Assembly (NCBI GenBank): GCA_021927905.1
Contig: BLLK01000038.1
Coordinates: forward strand, 2,402,963-2,466,962
Source of the DNA: Chaetoceros tenuissimus
Taxonomy: Eukaryota; Bacillariophyta; Thalassiosirophyceae; Chaetocerotales; Chaetocerotaceae
Direction: 5' to 3'
DNA: 64,000 bases
Shown: positions 22,063 to 32,413 of the stretch, one piece after another
Numbering within the stretch: the first letter of the stretch is position 1
Layout of the letters: every line of letters begins with the position of its first letter
Made by a program: the position numbers and the translations under genes
Notes under the pieces: generated by a model
Databases searched by the model: none
What the model was told of the DNA's origin: nothing
The model's input: only the letters and a program-made list of their open reading frames with translations

Positions 22063-23856
22063 ATGATGGCTTCTTCTTGTTGTTCTTTTCACGCGAGACG
22101 AAAGAAAAGAATGTTGCTCATCTCCTATTACTTTCTCGTGTTCTTACCATCAATGGGTTTTTCCATGAGTGTAGATGCTCCTCTACATACAGAATGCAAA
22201 GATGATGAACAATTCTTCTTTCTTGACAATACGAAATACAATTGTGATTGGCTGCGAAGGAATCTAGAATATCGGGACATTTTTTGTGATAGAGATTCAT
22301 TCATACGGCAACATTGTAAACAAACATGTATACAATGTACTACTTCTACTTCTAGTCCTCATCAAGATCGAGTCAATGATGAAACGGGTATCATCATGAC
22401 CATTGAAGAAGATGCATCTTGGTGGGCTACTTTGCATCCGACACAGGCGCCTACTGTCAAGAGGGAAGCAGGAGAAGTTACTCTATCTCCAACTAGTCGG
22501 ACACTATTACCGACAGATTGTTATGATGATCGAAGTTATAGATATCCATTGGATCAAAGTAAAGACTGTTCCGCTTTTGTTGACGATGACTGTATTCTAG
22601 AACATGAACGGGAATTATCTAGAGATCAATTACAAGATTTATTAAAGAAATGTCCAAGAGCATGCAATGTTCCTTGCAATTACACTTTGGAAAATACATC
22701 GAGGCCCACCATTGCTCCTCGTATTAGTCGTCTAACGAGATCAACAACGAACAGACCCACACGCGAACCAACATTGGAAATTACATCGAGGCCCACCATT
22801 GCTCCTCGTACGAGTCTTCCAACAAGATCAAGGACGGACAGACCCACCATTCCTCCTACTACAGATAGACCTACGTCATGCTTTGATGATCGATCTTACC
22901 AATATCCATTGAATCCGTCACTAGGATGTGCTTATTTCCAAGGTGAAGATTGCTTTGCATATGATGATCGACTATCGAAGGAAGAAATTGTGCACTTGCT
23001 CTATAGCTGTCCAAATGCATGCAATGTGGATTGTAATGAATATACTCCTAGTCCAACTTATACGATTTCCATCGAAACGAGAGCAGACAATGAACCTTCG
23101 TCGACACCATCTTTACTGATTCAAGATACAAATACACCTGCACCTACAATATCAACTCAACCTACAGATTGCTATGATGATCGCAGCTATACAAGTCCAC
23201 TAGATCCAACTAAACGATGTGAAGACTTTGAAGATTGCTTTTCGTACAGAGATCAGATGACATTGGATCAATTTCAAGAACTACTTCTTAGATGTCCAAT
23301 GACATGCAAGGTTGGTTGCAATTATCAAGTTCTTACGGATTCTCCAACCATTTCATCTAGTCCAAGTAGTGTTCGATCTGAGAGACCTTCCTTTGGTGAA
23401 CTTAGCGATCCTAATACTATGGACCCTACACCATCTACACCCAGTCCTACAATTAATAGAGAACCTACAATTCCCAATGATAGCTCATGTCAAGATGATC
23501 CAGATTATAGAACGCCTGTTGGAGGATACACTTGTCAAATATTTCAAATCTTTACTTCTTGCGAGAACGCTAACCTATCGACGGAATACAAACAAGAAGC
23601 GATACGAAGATGTCCTATAAGTTGTAATGCTTCATGTCAAGAATTGTCTTCTTCCCCTTCGATTTCACCATCCCAAGCCAGTTGCGAAGACGATCCATCT
23701 TATGCATTTCCTATACCAATGCTGAAAGCCAAGCGTTGCAATGTATTTTTAGGACATGATTGTTATTACTATAGCAAAATATTCAAAGAAGAAATCTTTT
23801 TGGATATCATCAACCGATGCCCATTGTCTTGCGGACTGTGTGTCATCTACGACTAG
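22063..23856 (+). CDS. Secreted protein with six ShK-like cysteine domains
   Basis: Single exon, 597 aa from the tandem ATGs at 22063/22066; the frame is open upstream but starts with TTG. After a basic N-terminus there is a hydrophobic segment (MLLISYYFLVFLPSMGF), a signal peptide or signal anchor. Six cysteine-rich modules follow, each with C-x-DD at the start and C-P-x2-C-x3-C at the end, as in ShK-type (SXC) domains. They are joined by Pro-Thr-Ser linkers with two nearly repeated TSRPTIAPR units. Three modules share the opening [CY]-[YF]-DDRSY. ShK-like domains are common in secreted eukaryotic proteins, including wall, protease and adhesion proteins. Probably an extracellular structural or binding protein; no enzymatic domain is seen. 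Confidence 0.78.
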   Translation: MMASSCCSFHARRKKRMLLISYYFLVFLPSMGFSMSVDAPLHTECKDDEQFFFLDNTKYNCDWLRRNLEYRDIFCDRDSFIRQHCKQTCIQCTTSTSSPHQDRVNDETGIIMTIEEDASWWATLHPTQAPTVKREAGEVTLSPTSRTLLPTDCYDDRSYRYPLDQSKDCSAFVDDDCILEHERELSRDQLQDLLKKCPRACNVPCNYTLENTSRPTIAPRISRLTRSTTNRPTREPTLEITSRPTIAPRTSLPTRSRTDRPTIPPTTDRPTSCFDDRSYQYPLNPSLGCAYFQGEDCFAYDDRLSKEEIVHLLYSCPNACNVDCNEYTPSPTYTISIETRADNEPSSTPSLLIQDTNTPAPTISTQPTDCYDDRSYTSPLDPTKRCEDFEDCFSYRDQMTLDQFQELLLRCPMTCKVGCNYQVLTDSPTISSSPSSVRSERPSFGELSDPNTMDPTPSTPSPTINREPTIPNDSSCQDDPDYRTPVGGYTCQIFQIFTSCENANLSTEYKQEAIRRCPISCNASCQELSSSPSISPSQASCEDDPSYAFPIPMLKAKRCNVFLGHDCYYYSKIFKEEIFLDIINRCPLSCGLCVIYD

Positions 23857-23952
23857 GTATACCGAACTCATATAAAAATAAATTACATTTACAAAGAACA
23901 TAGAAAGTTACGGAATGGCAACATCGTTATCGAATTGAAATTCCTAAAGAAA

Positions 23953-24784
23953 CTACTCGGTACGAGAGAAGCTCGAGATTTTACTGAATAGATAATCTGA
24001 ACTATTGGATGCGCTTGAAAATGAAGAACTTGGTTCCAATGGTAAGGCATCTCTAGTCGAAGCATATTTAAATCTCGGCTGTCTCCTCTGCTGAAGTAAG
24101 CTATCATTGTAAAAACCATCCCAAGAATAGGATGCAGAGCTGCCCAATGAAAGATTCTGAGAAATACAATTGTCCTCTTGAATAATATCTAGAGGAACTG
24201 ATTGGTAAAACTTCTGTACTTCCTTCATTGGTGTATGAACAGATAAATTGATATCGTTTGAATCCAACGTAGATGTGGTATCTAATGATGAAGTTTTCAG
24301 AGAAGGTCTATCACTACAATCGTGCTCTGGTAAATTATGAAATGAAACTCCATTGATGAGCAAAATGCACTTTGCCACTTTATTATTCATAGCGCTGATC
24401 GTTTTCGCTTTACTCTTTGAATTATATAGAATCAATTCTATTTCGCAGTCACCCCATTGCCACTTTCTATGAAAGCCTCCCACTGCCAAAACACCTAATA
24501 TTGATGGTAGGAGTTAGCCATGGTAAAAATCTTCATCATATTGGTGCTAGCTTTTACTCACCATTGTCAAAGTCCTGCTTTACACCGTCCATATAGATTG
24601 TTCTCTTCCCCGAATTTAGACTCCACACTAATGAAATAGTATGCTCCTCAACTTTCTTGGATTTTGGATTAACTTCGTTAGGTTTTTCAAATGCAAACTT
24701 CCAATTCAAAACTCTCTTCGATTTAGCAATTCTCTTGCCTCTGTTTTCGATAGAGGAAGAGATCTTGAAAATCTTGATAGACAT
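23953..24784 (-). CDS. Two-exon unknown protein with FAIM-like N-terminal half
   Basis: Model: exons 24784-24562 and 24494-23953, intron GTGAGT...TTAG; 765 nt, 254 aa. Not firmly recognised. Residues 20-120 look like a compact beta-rich domain: HTISLVWSLNSGKRTIYMDG followed by VGGFHRKWQWGDCEIEL and a strand ending CILLINGVSF. The combination of S-G-K-R-x-[IV]-x-[VM]-D-G and a later L-x-I-N-G resembles FAIM-type (Fas apoptotic inhibitory molecule) beta sandwiches, but this is a weak likeness. The C-terminal half is Ser-rich and probably disordered. No signal peptide. Confidence 0.6.
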
Positions 24785-25262
24785 GTTGAATTACGTATTG
24801 ATATATGTGAGCTTCTTCTTTATGTTTGGAATGAGATGAGTCAAGCATGTGTATATTTATGTTGCGACAAGGAAAGAATTCCGTTATCTATTTTTTTTCC
24901 AGAAGATTTGCCATAGATTTGTGAGAACTTTTCTATCATGTTTTTTTTGGACCTAATTTATAGTCACGAATGAGTAGAAAATATACCATAATGACATTTG
25001 GACTTCTTAGTCTGAGCTATTGACTTCAGTATTTAGCGTTGAGGCGTTCGAGCGTTCTCATTAAAACCAGACGACATTGAGCGAACCATTGTGCTTATCC
25101 AGGACTGTGTAATAGAAGCGAGCATAAGAATATCACCAGCAACGCAAGAAATAAATAGATATTGACAAAAGCTCTAATAATGAAAACGAATGGTTTTTAT
25201 AAATAGCAAAACTTTATGTACAAAACATTTCTACATGTATCTATTCACTCTTCACTCCGTTA
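24785..25262. other. Intergenic between two minus-strand genes
   Basis: Promoter side of the FAIM-like gene and 3' flank of the PLP enzyme gene. AT-rich; nothing recognisable. Confidence 0.4.
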
Positions 25263-27562
25263 TCATGTCGAGTGTGTACTCTTGACACTCGCACAGACCT
25301 TTTCTACGCATTTCAAAGCCTTTGAAAAGTCATCAATCAAATCATCTGCATTCTCAAGTCCAACACTGACTCGAATGATTCCTCCTGGGGTAATCTTTTC
25401 CATTTCAATACTTCGTTGATGTTGGACAAGCGTTTCGGTACCACCAGTACTGGTTGCTCTTCTCGCCAATGTCACTGCTCCTACAAATGCCATTGCGGCA
25501 TCGCTATCACCTTTGATACACCAAGTAACCATTTGACCAAACATATCCATTTGTTCCTTTGCCAATTCATGTTGTGGATGAGATTTCAATCCAGGATACC
25601 TTACCCATTCTACAAGTGGATGACTTTCCAAGAATTGTGCAATCTTCATGGACGAATCACACATGCGTTCCAATCGCACCGGCATAGTTCTCAATCCACG
25701 CAAAATCAAAAAGGAATCAAAAGCACTCGCTACAGCTCCCAGAGTAACTTGCATATCTTTGACAGTAGGTGCAATTTCCCTTCCAAGTGGCGTAGATCCA
25801 TTGGTAACAACTGCTCCAGCCAAGGCATCCGAATGACCTCCCATAGTCTTTGTACATGAGAAACAAACAGCATCCACACCAAATCGAAATACTTGTGTGA
25901 CAAGTGGTGGTGACCAAGTCGTATCCACAATGACAATGGCACCATGTTTCCTAGCAATAGCAACCAGTGCTTTCAAATCACATACACTGACAAGTGGATT
26001 ATCCGGTGTTTCCAAAAATAGAATTTTACCCGATTCAGGATGTTTGGCAAGTGCAGCATCAACCGATTTGATATCCAGCATGTTGACTCTGATGAATGAA
26101 CTCATTCCTACAGTTCCCATTCGAATCATTTTAACAGATTCATCATAGCATGTATTTGGAATGACAATGTGTACTCCTTGATGTTTATTTGCCATTGCAG
26201 ATGATGCTGCTCCAATGACTGCTGATACTGCTGCCTGTGATGATGGTGGAAGAGAGAAAATGAGTCAGTAAATGATTGAGTTCTTGATGAAAATGTAAAT
26301 GTAGAGTGAGCGAGGAGTGACTCGACAAGAAAGATAATGCTCACTTCGCTCCTCTTACTCCTCGCTTCCGCTCATCGTACTCGTTCGCTTCGCTCACTCG
26401 TACTACTCACCATTCCACTCGCAAAACAACTAGCTTGACAAGGCTCTCCATCTACACCCAATTCACCAATCCCCATATCACCCTGTTCTGCACTCGCAAG
26501 TACCTTTTCCAAAGCATCTCTGGTAGGATTACTAATTCTACTATAAAAGAAATCATCATCGGACCATGCACCACTACTTCGAATATTATAATTGGTCGCC
26601 AAAACAATGGGTGTCGATAAAGGATTGGTATCGGAAGTATCACTTGGAATACCTGCATGTGCATAAAGCGAATGTAAAAATCTTCTTCTCGTAAGAGAAT
26701 CTTCTTTATTGGCAATCAATTTATATTTGCGATCCATTTGTTTTCGACATAATTCCGCTGCTACTCCAAATGCTGCCGATGGGTTAATGTTCATGGTTGG
26801 TTCCTTGTCTGTATCTTCTTTGGATAGTGAACTATCGATATTGGTAATTTCTCCATAGTCTTCTTCCGTGGATGACTTTTCAAGTAATTCATCTTGCGAA
26901 CTACAGTTACTCACACTGACTGTATGTTCTTCTTCGGAATCGTATACATTCCGATTGTGTGAATAAAATCGTACATCCCCTATAGTCTCACCTATACTAG
27001 TGCTAGTAGTAGTATCTGTATGACCATGATAGGAAGAAGTAGTTTCTTCAGCTCCATGTTCATGCAGTACATGTGAATTAGGATCCATTTCAATAATTTC
27101 TTCGACAGGTGCTGTAGAAAGTTTATACAATTTATTGGAAATCTTGTTTGGAAATGCTGTAATGTGCTTCTTTGTTTTTTCCTTGACTGGATTGAGTAAG
27201 TCAACTAAATTCAAAAAGGATTCGGATCGAATTCTTCTTCTTTTAAAAGAAGGAATAGGACTTCTACTAGAGTGAAAGGAATTGTCCAAGTCTTGACTGT
27301 CAGAGGAAGGAGAAGAAATGACATCTTGCAAGTGTTTTCGTTTTTGTTTTTCCTTCTTCATTTGATCGTAAGCAAATGCACCGGCTCCTACAATTCCAAA
27401 AGCAATGGCGTTAGAGCCAGTGACGTTACTGATTCCTTCGTATGCAGCTGCAAGTACGAGTGGCTTGGCTGTCTCTTTGAGTTTCTTGGATTTCATTTTT
27501 AGTTTTTGAATGTTTTTATTCTTTTTGTTCTTGTTTGGAAAAGAAGAAGAAGAAGAATTCAT
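25263..27562 (-). CDS. Cys/Met-metabolism PLP enzyme with long N-terminal extension
   Basis: Model: exons 27562-26411 and 26234-25263; 2,124 nt, 707 aa. The C-terminal part (from about 290) is a trans-sulfuration-type fold-I PLP enzyme: YSRISNPTRDALE, FASGM at the splice, ETPDNPLV, DTTWSPP (Asp488 for the pyridine N) and SCTKTMGGHSD with the PLP lysine at about 513, then the G-G-T-E-T-L-V-Q-H substrate loop. Members include cystathionine gamma-synthase, cystathionine beta/gamma-lyase and methionine gamma-lyase; the exact reaction cannot be chosen. The first 280 residues are extra: basic start, a short hydrophobic Gly/Ala stretch (about 38-65) and a long acidic/Ser region. Divergent from the GDT1 gene. 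Confidence 0.85.
26235..26410 (-). repeat. Intron with GAGCGAAGCGA-type repeat
   Basis: The 176-bp intron of the PLP enzyme gene starts GTGAGT and its first 70 bases (26341-26410) are purine-rich GAGCGAAGCGAACGAG-like repeats in the gene's sense direction. The same kind of repeat, including the shared 15-mer AGCGAACGAGTACGA, fills the GDT1 intron at 28517-28798. Confidence 0.7.
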
Positions 27563-28055
27563 TGTTATGTGTTGCTGCTGTAGTTGTTATGATGTATAGT
27601 GTATATATGTACTTGTGTAATGACTTTTAGAATATCAAATATATTCAATCTTTTGAGGTGCGTGACAGATGAGCTGCGTAAAAGAGTCTTGCAATGCCAA
27701 CCTCACCTCAGTATGTAGTGATCATTGGAACAGCAAAACATACTTGCAAGTGGATCCATTCTTCTCACACAACATACACTGTAAGTGCAAGCTTTGTGAA
27801 GGAAGTTTGATCATGCTACACGCGCGTCTTTTCATTGGCTACGTCGACATTCGGAATGCAACACGTCATGTCAATATAGGCCTTTTTAATAATTCTATAT
27901 GTGTCATTTGTAGCTATTTATTGTATGTGGCTATAGGGTTATGTGTTTCTCCAAAGTGGCTTTTCAACGGCACTTTTGGAACATACATCGTTGGACATAA
28001 TGTAATTTGTATCAACTGCAGTAGTACATAGACAGACTCTAATCACATCCTACTT
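27563..28055. other. Divergent promoter, PLP enzyme and GDT1
   Basis: 493 bp between two divergent ATGs. A 120-codon plus-strand frame (27669-28031) crosses it but has no family likeness or coding character, and I reject it. Confidence 0.4.
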
Positions 28056-29294
28056 ATGAATACCAAACAATATTTATTTCTCATTCTGTCGTGTCTGTTG
28101 CTTGTCATTCAGGGACAAGATGCTGAAGTAGCTTCCAATACAGACGGTGAAAAAGCAGCAGCAGCCAACAACGATACAAATGATGCAGCTGCAGTATTTG
28201 ATAAACTGGATTCCAATCATGACAATAAACTCACTTTGACAGACTTTATGAAATTGGATCTTAACAAGGATGAAAAAATTACAAAACAAGAATTTAATGC
28301 GGCACTTAATAACAAATCTTCTTTTTCAAGGCCAACTTTTGATGAAGAAGAAACGGGAGGTTTCTGGAAAGGATTTACAAGTAGTACTGCCATGATTATT
28401 GCTACTGAAATTGGTGACAAGACTTTTTTTATTGCGGCCGTTTTGAGTATGAGGCATTCTAGGTTGTCTGTGTTTAGTGGGGCTATTTTGGCGTTGATTT
28501 GCATGACTATTTTGAGGTGAGTGCATGTATGAGTGAGTGTAAGCGAACGAGTACGAGTGAGCGTAAGCGAACGACGAACGGAGTGAGGAGTACGAGGAGC
28601 GTCAGCGACGATGGAGGAGCGAAGCGACGATGGAGGAGCGAAGCGACGATGCGAGCTTTAGCGAGCTCGAGTGAGCTTCAGCTCACGAGTGCGTTTAGAT
28701 GAGATACACACTACTACGTCAACACTGTCTTTCACGAGTGCGTTTCTTCCTTTATATTTCATTCATTTTCTCACCAATATTTTCAATCTCTTTTACAGTA
28801 CAATGATGGGACTCATTTTACCATCCCTCATGCCACGTCAATACACACACATTATCGGAGGAGTACTATTCCTATACTTTGGAATTAAACTCATTTACGA
28901 TTCCAAAGACATGACGGATGCTGTTTCCGAAGAATTGGAAGAAGTGGAAGAAGAACTGGGATGTAATTCCAAAAAGAATGACAAAGATATTGAAGCCAAT
29001 GATGATACTTCTGATAAAGAGAAAAAGGAGAAAAACATTTTTTTTCAAGCATTTTTACTCACCTTCTTGGCGGAATGGGGTGATCGATCGCAAATAGCTA
29101 CCATTGCATTGGCGGCTGCCAAGGATCCATATGGTGTCACTCTTGGAGCTTGTTTTGGACATTCCATGTGTACTGGTGTTGCGACTATTGGAGGACGAAT
29201 GTTGGCGTCCAGAATTAGTGAGAAATCTGTGAGCTTTTGGGGAGGAATCATTTTCTTGTGCTTTGGTGTTCATGCGCTTTTTATTGAAGAGTAA
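28056..29294 (+). CDS. EF-hand/GDT1 (TMEM165-type) cation transporter
   Basis: Model: exon 28056-28516, intron 28517-28798, exon 28799-29294; 957 nt, 318 aa. A signal peptide (1-20) is followed by two EF-hand loops close together, DSNHDNKLTLTD (52-63) and DLNKDEKITKQE (68-79). Then come two hydrophobic three-helix modules, each with the UPF0016/GDT1 signature E-x-G-D-[KR]-[TS]: EIGDKT (118-123) and EWGDRS (246-251). These are separated by a Glu/Lys-rich loop of about 50 residues. GDT1/TMEM165 proteins exchange Ca2+/Mn2+ for H+ in Golgi or plastid membranes; the signal peptide without a plastid A-F motif favours the secretory route. The lumenal EF-hand fusion is unusual and suggests calcium sensing. 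Confidence 0.88.
28517..28798 (+). repeat. Intron with GAGCGAAGCGA-type repeat
   Basis: The 282-bp GDT1 intron contains, from about 28535 to 28700, a dense run of GAGCGAAGCGACGAT-like units. It includes a tandem 18-bp unit GGAGCGAAGCGACGATGG and the 15-mer shared with the intron at 26235-26410. The repeat lies directly after the 5' splice site; the 3' end is an ordinary pyrimidine tract. Confidence 0.7.
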
Positions 29295-29584
29295 TGACGG
29301 AAGCTGATGTGCGGGTGAGAGAAAAAAAAAGAGTGAGATACCGATAAGTGAGCTACACTATATACTACTTTATGAATAATAAAGTAACTAAATCATCAGT
29401 GTCTACTGTATAAATCATACTGAATGAGCCATTACAAATATGTTCTTGATTTTACTTTTTACTCTAGAAAGTAATCAAGAATGTCATTGACAATGGAGAT
29501 AGGTTGAAACTTCAAATTTCCATCTATCAAGTGTCCGAATCATCTACACTCCTCTAATGCCGCACTGATGCCGATAAATCTTTC

Positions 29585-29983
29585 TCAAGCAGCCCCTCCT
29601 TGTGCATCAAGACCAATGGCACCGCCACTAGCACTACCACCAGTGCTAACTTTTCCCTCTCCAGTCAAAACAAGTTCATTGATATTCTTTTCCAAATCAT
29701 CAATTCGATCACCCATTGCGTCTATTCTATTCAAAATAGATTTACTAACAGTGTCAAATCTACTCGTCATTTGATCCAATAGGTCGGATACAAAAATGTT
29801 TAAATCAATTTCTTCCTCTTCTTCTTGATGGTCTACTGCTGGAGGCGCACCATCGAAACTATCGAAATTAGTTTCAAAGTGATTGGATTGATTTGACTCT
29901 GTAGATGAGCTTTTGAGATTGCCAGCATGATGACTGCTGGAGCTTTTACTAGATGTCGACGAGGAGGTCTTTTGAATCTTCAT
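29585..29983 (-). CDS. HSBP1: Heat shock factor-binding protein 1 (HSBP1)
   Basis: Single exon, 132 aa. Residues 61-105 match the HSBP1 coiled coil: LLDQMTSRFDTVSKSILNRI followed by DAMGDRIDDLEKNINEL, with the heptad pattern and the near-invariant RIDDLEKNI core. HSBP1 proteins form small trimeric coiled coils that bind heat shock factor and damp its activity, and also act in WASH complex assembly. The first 60 residues are Ser-rich and acidic (EEEEEID just before the coil) and are longer than in animal HSBP1 (about 76 aa); the Gly/Ala tail is also extra. No signal peptide; cytosol or nucleus expected. Confidence 0.88.
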   Translation of the reverse strand: MKIQKTSSSTSSKSSSSHHAGNLKSSSTESNQSNHFETNFDSFDGAPPAVDHQEEEEEIDLNIFVSDLLDQMTSRFDTVSKSILNRIDAMGDRIDDLEKNINELVLTGEGKVSTGGSASGGAIGLDAQGGAA

Positions 29984-30397
29984 TTCTTTTTCTTGTGGTT
30001 GCTTTTAGTTACTATTAGAGGGTAGGAGTAAGAATGATCACAAGAAGAATGAGTCGTGGTATTGCTGCTTGGTAATTAAATTTGATTTTTCAAATATGAT
30101 TGTAGAGCAATAGAATCTCTCTCTCTTTCTGCTATGCTTGCTTAAACTCTGTTGAATGTGTTTTCCAATAAGAAGTTCGTTAATGCACACACTCGCTGAT
30201 GCTTTTTTGTTTCAATGTAATGCAATAGTATGTGCCATGCAAGTTCTATAATTTTCTTGATGAACTAAATTTGTTTCTCAAGACTGAAATGATTCTCATT
30301 TGATGGTGTCAATTGATGAATTTGTCTTGTTTTTGGCTAAAATATTGACAAAGAAAATAATTTTTATTTCCATTTACACATATCAATATTCATATTT
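29984..30397. other. Intergenic between HSBP1 and receptor gene
   Basis: Promoter of HSBP1 and 3' flank of the minus-strand receptor gene. A CT-repeat tract lies at 30116-30130. No heat-shock element or other feature that I can support. Confidence 0.35.
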
Positions 30398-30660
30398 CTA
30401 CAAAACGTCCGTCTCAGATCTATCCTCTTCTTTTACTTCCTTATCTTGACCAGCCTCAATGTCAACAGTAGATGCACCTGCTACATTTTCAATATCAACA
30501 TTGTCACTTTCAATCTTATCACTTTCTTCATGTCTAGTATTTGCAACTTCCAAATCATCGGTAGCTGAATGTGGTTCCGTCTTGGCTTCATTGAGATCAT
30601 CATCTGGATCAGGCTTTTTCAAAACATCATCTGAAAAACTGACGCGAGAATTATAGATAC
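30398..30660 (-). other. Out-of-frame acidic tail of the receptor gene
   Basis: A frame open for about 80 codons encodes a Glu/Asp-rich tail (KKPDPDDDLNEAKTEPH and onward) resembling the acidic, Ser-rich C-terminus of the plus-strand receptor. It sits directly after, and overlaps, the receptor stop at 30619. An in-frame TAG near 30680 closes it upstream, so the frame change must lie between about 30660 and 30690. Either a one-base indel or an assembly error. Confidence 0.5.
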
Positions 30661-32413
30661 CGGTTCTTCGACACTACTACTATGTACGAAACAAGAGCTA
30701 TTCAATCTTTGGTATTCACGACGTACGTTTTCCTGTCTACGCTGACGTTCAGCATCTGTTAGACGAGGAGCATCAATGCCTTCTGTATCAATTACACGTA
30801 GATCATTACTTGCTATCGAATTGCGTCCACCACTATCATTGTCACCGCCTGCTTTAAATGCAATCATGAACGCTTGGAACCAAGATAACTCTGGATTTCT
30901 GGTTCGAAGAGATCGAACATGTGGTCTAGAATAAACAAGGATGAAGAATATACCTTGGAGTGGTGCAAAGATACGAGCCAATAGTAGAACTGGGAAGGGA
31001 GCAGATCGACCCATGATACCATAGATTCTCGAAGTGGCGCTAAAGATCCAACAAAGTAAAAAGCTACTGACATAGAGCACACATTGTTGTGTTGCTGATG
31101 ATGTATTATCTTGAACAATTGAAGAATCTCGACCTGTTGATGAAGTCTTTCTTCGCAATGGTTGGTCTTTCTTTTGCACAATACTCCTGTTACTAAGAAA
31201 GATTGGTGCATCCTTGGCCAAACATGATTCTCTTCGAATCTTTTTCTTCACCTTGTGTACATCAAAGGCAAGTGGGTCTGTGTCACCAAGTACAGTGAGA
31301 ACTAAATCCATCAAAGTGCAAAATTTTTAGAGTATATGAAGAATAATTACCTACCTTTTTTAGTACCTGATCGACTTTTCGAAACTTGAGCGGCGGTGTT
31401 GCTTTCTACATCTGGTGGTACAAAAGAAGACGTTTTATCGGAAGTGCTTTCCAAAGATTTCGAGTTTGGAGTGGTAATTTGTTTCAAACTATTTGCCATC
31501 TTGGCAAATTTAGCACTCGGAAGCTTTGCATTCGGATCAATCTTTCGGGAAGAGTCAGATGTTTGTTCATTCTGCTTTGGTCCAAGGAGTCCAAGAATAC
31601 AAGTAAAGAACCCACGACAAAAGTGTGATTCTTTTCGTTCTCGCATTCTCCATCTATCCGCTCTCCTTTTCTGTTTTACAATGGTGAACAGCATAATTAT
31701 GGTAATGACAAGTGCTGCAAAATAAGTTATAAAGAACGGAATAATTGCTACCGCTTTTGCATACAATGGAGTCTTTAAGCTTCCGCGCTCACAGTCTACA
31801 TCCGGATTACCGAGACAACCTTGAGGATAGACGCCAATCCAGCATACATGCTGATTCCCTAATGGTGCATATTGACGTTTTGCCGCAAGAAAAATAGCTG
31901 TGGCTATTGCCCATCCATTTGGAATCAAGTGAAGCCAAAGCTCAAGCCTCCTTGCAATATCTTTTTCCTTCATGTTAAGGGTGACAACTGCAAGATAGTA
32001 CACAGAAAGAGATCCATTATACAATATGGAACCCATTGCACCAACTTGCTGTATGAAACTAAAAGAAAAGTGTAAGTCAAATATTAGATGAACGAAATAA
32101 AGCTGGAGCAACAGAGCGAACCTTTACTTGCTGGCTGTTGTACTCACCCCTGAATATCACAAGTTGCTAGATTTCCAACTGCATAATCACTAGTGCCTCT
32201 AGGAACCATGGATACGGATAGAATAGAGCTGAAAGAATATAAAATATCATGGATGCAGAACCCAAATAAGATTCTTCGTACGACACTCTTGAGCTTCACT
32301 TGGGAATAGACCAGGATGCAGAAGATCAGAGCCACAGATGAAGCAAAAGATAGAGTTCCTGTAAAGATAGGAATCGTAATGATTGTTAAAAATTGGGGAG
32401 TAGAAAGAGGCAT
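30619..32413 (-). CDS. Seven-helix receptor (GPCR-like), paralogue of 10882-12821
   Basis: Model: exons 32413-32148, 32058-31355 and 31277-30619; 1,629 nt, 542 aa. Helix 1 (TLSFASSVALIFCILVYS), helix 2 after LKSVVRRILFGF, helix 3 (GAMGSILYNGSLSVYYLAVV), helix 4 (GWAIATAIFLA), helix 5 (IIPFFITYFAALVITIIML), a long basic/Ser loop with DPLAFDVHKV, helices 6-7 (CVLYVSSFLLCWIF; VLLLARIFAPLQGIFFILVY) and a cytosolic tail with RNPELSWFQAF and IDTEGIDAPRLTDAER. Cys residues in the extracellular loops fit the usual disulfide. It lacks the intron after FSS that the plus-strand copy has. After about 30690 the frame drifts and stops at 30619, while an acidic Ser/Glu/Asp tail like the paralogue's continues in another frame to 30398, so a late frameshift is likely. 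G-protein coupling is inferred. Confidence 0.78.

Noticed and set aside
27669-28031. 120-codon plus-strand frame
   Set aside because: Lies in a divergent promoter, no family likeness, composition like non-coding DNA.
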